A DNA stretch of 64,000 nt. Source: Gamarada debralockiae (taxonomy: Eukaryota > Ascomycota > Leotiomycetes > Helotiales > Hyphodiscaceae). The position numbers were made by a program, and so were the translations under genes. Shown here piece after piece: positions 60,210 through 64,000 of this stretch (positions are counted from its first letter, which is position 1; each line of letters opens with the position of its first letter). Below the pieces are notes generated by a model, which did not search any database, was not told where the DNA came from, and worked only from the letters and a program-made list of their open reading frames with translations. The stretch spans positions 29,512 to 93,511 of the forward strand of contig NXFV01001708.1 of NCBI GenBank assembly GCA_002803225.1, given 5' to 3'.

Positions 60210-63200
60210 ATGTCGAAGAGAGGTCAACAGTATGAGAAGGGTCAGGGATCCAGTTCGGGCGTATCGAAGAGAAGAAAGGTGCAGTGTGGGGATAAGGACG
60301 ATCAAGCTAAGGAGTTCTCGCACAACGATTATACAGTCGGATGGATCTGTGCCCTTCCCCTCGAAATGGCTGCGGCGAAGGCGATGTTAGATGAGATCCA
60401 CACTGCTTTGCCAATTCGGCAGAATGATCACAACTCTTACACACTGGGAAGGATAGGCGAGCATAACGTTGTTGTTGCCTGTCTCCCATCAGGTGTGTAC
60501 GGTACAACTGCAGCTGCGACAGTCGCAACGCAGATGCAATCTACCTTCGGGTCTATCCGGTTTGGCTTCATGGTAGGCATTGGTGGAGGTGTACCCAGCA
60601 AACAAATTGATATTCGATTGGGTGACGTCGTGGTTAGCAGCCCGACCACGAAATTTGGTGGAGTAGTTCAGTACGATTATGGCAAAACTGTCAGCGGGGG
60701 CCGCTTGGAATGCACCAGTACATTGAATAAGTCACATCCAGCACTTCTAACAGCGGTCGCCAAATTGAGAGCGGATCATGAGTTGTCAGCCAGTCGGGTT
60801 CCATCCTTCCTTTCTGAGATTGTACACAAGTATCCTCTTATGCAGGCCAAGTATACGCATCGTGGTCAACAGCAAGATCAGCTATTTGAAGCAGAGTTCG
60901 ACCATGTTAAGCTGCAAGATTCATGCGATCGTTGCGATGGAAGCAACTTAGTGACTCGATCAGTTCGAGTTAGAAATGATCCTGCAGTTCATTACGGCCT
61001 CATCGCTTCTGGGAGTCAAGTGATGAAGGATGGGCGGACCCGAGACCGGCTAGCCAAGGACCTCGGCATAATATGTTTCGAGATGGAGGCTGCAGGACTA
61101 ATGGACAACTTCCCATGTCTAGTTATTCGAGGAATCTGTGATTATGCAGATTCGCACAAAAATAAACAATGGCAGGAGTATGCGGCAGCAACAGCAGCGG
61201 CATATGCCAAAGAACTCCTCTCTGTTATCCCTGTCTCCATGGTCATATCGAATGCTGGTGAGTCGATGTTCTTCCGCATTAATACGTAGTATTTTAGCTA
61301 ATATTTGTGTAGAGCTAGCCCTTGATATTGCCCACCAGCCTGCGCCCCAAAATCCCTCCGCCCAGCGAACAGAAATGGAAATCAGTACTAAACAACAAAA
61401 CCGGCGAAATTTTTTGGATTCCTTAAAGTTTGACCAGATTGATGCCCGCCATGCAACTATTAAGACCGCTCATGCCAAGACGTGTAAATGGTTGCTCATG
61501 AAGTCCGAGTATCAGGACTGGCTCGACTTTAACAAAATCTCCGAACACTATGGCTTATTATGGGTTAAAGGGAAGCCTGGCACCGGAAAATCGACGATAA
61601 TGAAGTTCGCCTTGGCGCATGCAAAGAAAACGATGAAGAATGCTATTATTATTTCCTTCTTCTTCAACGCCAGAGGTGAAGATCTAGAAAAGTCAACAAT
61701 AGGGATGTACCGATCTCTGCTATTCCAGCTGCTGGTAAAAGTTCCGGAGCTTCAAATTGTGTTTGATGATCCAGAATTAATAGCACCAACCCAGACCGAT
61801 TGTCCTAGGTGGGATATTGAGGTCCTTCAGCATCTTTTCCGTAGTGCTATTGCCAAACTCGGACAGCAACGCTTGACCTGCTTTATCGATGCCTTAGATG
61901 AATGTGACGAAGATCAGGTTCGAGATATGCTAGCTTTTTTTGAGAATCTTGGACAAGTCGCTCTCTCAGACCAAATACAGCTCTATGTCTGCTTCTCCAG
62001 TCGCCACTATCCACATATCACGATCGAGAAAGGATTGCAGCTAATTCTAGAAGGCCAAGAGGGCCACAATCAGGACATAGCAGACTATATACAGAGCGAG
62101 CTGAAAGGTAGACATAGCAAGCAGATCGAGCAGGTTAGATCCGAGATAATTGAAAAGGCATCTGGGATTTTCATGTGGGTTGTTCTGGTTGTTCCGATGC
62201 TCAATAAAGAGTATGACCAGGGTCGCATACACGCACTTCGAAAGAGGCTTCGGAAGATACCGGCCGGGCTCCATGAGCTATTTAAAGATATTTTGATGAG
62301 AGATAGCCAAAATATGGAGGAGTTATTACTCTGCATCCAATGGATATTGTATGCGAGGCGACCGTTGAAGCCGGAGGAACTCTATTTTGCTGTTTTGTCT
62401 GGAGTGGACCCCGAGATGGCGACTACGCTAAAGCCCGAGGAAATCGATCAAGGAGACATCGACAGATTTATTCTAAGTTCCTCGAAGGGCCTTGCTGAAG
62501 TTACGAAATCCAATGATCAATCAGTTCAATTTATCCACGAATCGGTGCGCGATTTTCTCTTGAAAGAAAATGAGCTAGGCAGTCTTTGGTCTGAACTTAG
62601 GGGGTCCTTTCTGGGCTATAGTCATGAGCGGCTAAAGCAGTGCTGCTCTGTCTTTCTGAAAATTGATATAGCAGACCTTCTACTTCCTTGGACACGATAT
62701 TCCTTGCCAGCTGCATCCTCCACGGATTCCACGAATCTCCGCCAGTTGGTATCTAAAAGGTTTCCGTTTCTTGAATACGCAGCAAGCAATGTACTTTATC
62801 ACGCCGATGCTGCAGTTAGCAGTGGAGTCCCGCAAAATTCCTTCACTGAGAATTTCCGTCTTAAAGATTGGATATCCCTTAATAACCTCTTTCAGAGGCA
62901 CCAGATACGTCGCCACACACCAGATGCGAGTCTTTTGTATATCCTTGCCGAGGAAAACTTACCGAAGCTCATCAAGATTCAGCTGAAGCAAGTCGTGAAT
63001 ATGGATATTGAGGGAGAGCGTTACTGCTTCCCAGCATTCGCAGCCTTGGCCAACGGCAGCAAAGACGCCTTCAAAGCCCTTTTAATACCAGATGTGAACC
63101 CGAAGACTAATAGCGACACCCTTTATAATGTCTACTGTGAGGACTGTCGGGATGTGAACACGTTTCTTGAAAGGGCCCGCGATATTAAACCCCTAAAGGG

Positions 63201-63915
63201 TCGGACTTTACTCTCTTATGTAGCAGAGCATGGTCATGGGCCTATTGTAAAGCTTTTACTTGCAACAGGAAAAGCTGATGCCGACGCGAAGGATAGGAAC
63301 GGTCGGACGCCGCTATCGTACGCTGCTGCAAACGGGCACGAGGCAATTTTCAAGCTACTGCTCGCGACTAGCAAGGTCGATATCGATGCAAAAGATAGGA
63401 ATCATTGGACGCCGCTGTTGTACGCTGCTGCGAACGGGCACGAGGCAATTGTCATGCTGCTGCTTGCGACCGGCAAGGTCGATATTGATGCAAAAGATGG
63501 GAATCATCGGACACCGCTGTCGTACGCTGCTGCGAACGGGCATGAGGCAATTGTCACGCTGCTGCTCGCGACTGGCATGTTCGATATCAATGCAAAAGAT
63601 GGGAATCATCGGACGCTACTGTCGTACGCTGCTGCGAACGGGCACGAGGCAATTGTCAAGCTGCTGCTTGCGACCGGCAAGGTCGATATTGATGCAAAAG
63701 ATGGGAATCATCGGACGCCGCTGTCGTACGCTGCTGCGAATGGGCGCGAGGCAATTGTCAAGCTGCTGCTCGCGACCGACAAGGTCGATATTAATGCAAA
63801 AGATGCTAATCATCGTCGGACGCCGCTATTGCATGCTGCTGCGTACGGGCACGAGGCAATTGTCAAGCTGCTGCTCGCGACTGGCAAGGTCGATACCGTA
63901 TTAATTGCTTTATAA
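60210..63915 (+). CDS. STAND NLR-like receptor: nucleoside phosphorylase (PNP_UDP), NACHT, ankyrin
   Basis: Exons 60210..61257 and 61313..63915, 1216 aa. A basic N-terminus (GVSKRRKVQ) precedes a PNP/UDP-phosphorylase domain (~41-345: YTVGWICALPLEMAAAKAML, GFMVGIGGGVPS, DIRLGDVVVSSP, FEMEAAGLMDNFPCLVIRGI, CDYADSHKNKQWQEYAA). NACHT follows with P-loop VKGKPGTGKST (~434-444), Walker B CFIDALDECDED and SSRHYPHI. Ankyrin repeats of 34 residues run from ~979 to the end. The domain order matches the PNP-NACHT-ANK class of fungal NLR-like proteins. Start: the ATG at 60210 fits the family; an in-frame ATG at 60099 would add 37 residues. The ORF ends abruptly within a repeat (KVDTVLIAL) without a C-terminal cap. 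A role in non-self recognition is inferred from architecture; the ligand and whether the PNP domain is active are unknown. Confidence 0.9.
63196..63900 (+). repeat. Seven 102-bp ankyrin repeats, the central ones nearly identical
   Basis: Units begin KGRTLLSY, NGRTPLSY, NHWTPLLY, NHRTPLSY, NHRTLLSY, NHRTPLSY and NHRRTPLLH. Adjacent units share long DNA identities (for example TACGCTGCTGCGAACGGGCA and GCGACCGGCAAGGTCGATAT), differing at a few codons only. The last unit has one inserted codon. Confidence 0.9.
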
Positions 63916-64000
63916 GACCATATCCACTTATAAGCACGCTTATGCTTTAAAAATCAATAAAAATCAAAAATATTATTTCGTAAAATATTGTGAACTAGAA
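63916..64000. other. 3' flank of the PNP-NACHT-ANK gene
   Basis: AT-rich; includes TTTAAAAATCAATAAAAATC. It may belong to the same short repeat family as the hairpin at 59.6 kb. Confidence 0.3.

Noticed and set aside
63196..63900. Regular direct repeats as a CRISPR array
   Set aside because: The repeats are contiguous, in frame and encode ankyrin units, and the genome is fungal.

Overview
The window looks like chromosomal DNA from a filamentous ascomycete (Pezizomycotina; a leotiomycete-like fungus is my guess, not shown by the sequence). The evidence is short 45-150 bp spliceosomal introns with GTRNGT donors and CTRAC-type branch sites, a PEX20-type peroxin, HET and NACHT/ankyrin genes, a GPI-anchored CRH-type glucanase, a TrAA12-like PQQ sugar dehydrogenase and RIP-like mutations in a transposon. 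All gene models were spliced by eye from frame continuity, intron signals and family resemblance; no database search was run.

Layout. 0-14 kb: a PDR-type ABC transporter (5' end outside the window), a protein with two GFA/CENP-V zinc domains, a secreted PQQ-type sugar dehydrogenase (-) and a large disordered Ser-rich protein (-). 13.4-17.7 kb: gene desert. 17.7-27 kb: accessory block with a small SAM-like gene (-), a heavily decayed HET plus ZZ-finger pseudogene (-), and a divergent pair made of a C2H2/membrane/alpha-beta-hydrolase-like protein (-) and a DUF7580-type protein (+). 27.4-31.1 kb: an unrecognised gene (-), PEX20 (-) and SEC13 (+), ordinary housekeeping genes. 32.1-38 kb: F-box protein (-) and MFS transporter (+). 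38.5-48.7 kb: a broken GH2 beta-mannosidase-like gene (+), an intact Helo-like/NACHT/ankyrin/SPRY STAND protein (-) and the relic of a fungal transcription-factor-like gene (+). 48.7-56.7 kb: type II NADH dehydrogenase-like gene (-), CRH-type cell-wall transglycosylase (+) and a BBE-like FAD oxidase (+). 56.7-58.2 kb: a Tc1/mariner element with identical 40-bp terminal repeats and a transposase frame killed by RIP-like stops. 60.2-63.9 kb: a nucleoside-phosphorylase/NACHT/ankyrin STAND protein (+) ending in near-identical 102-bp repeats.

The genes are individually transcribed, not operonic. Housekeeping genes (SEC13, PEX20, NADH dehydrogenase, CRH) are interleaved with allorecognition/innate-immunity-like genes (HET, two NACHT STAND proteins, DUF7580, hydrolase-like partner) and with pseudogenes and a RIP-marked transposon, which is the usual look of a fast-evolving accessory segment. 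The most interesting candidate for an undescribed system is the head-to-head pair at 22.1-26.9 kb. The two high-identity ankyrin NLR-like receptors are the most interesting known-type genes.
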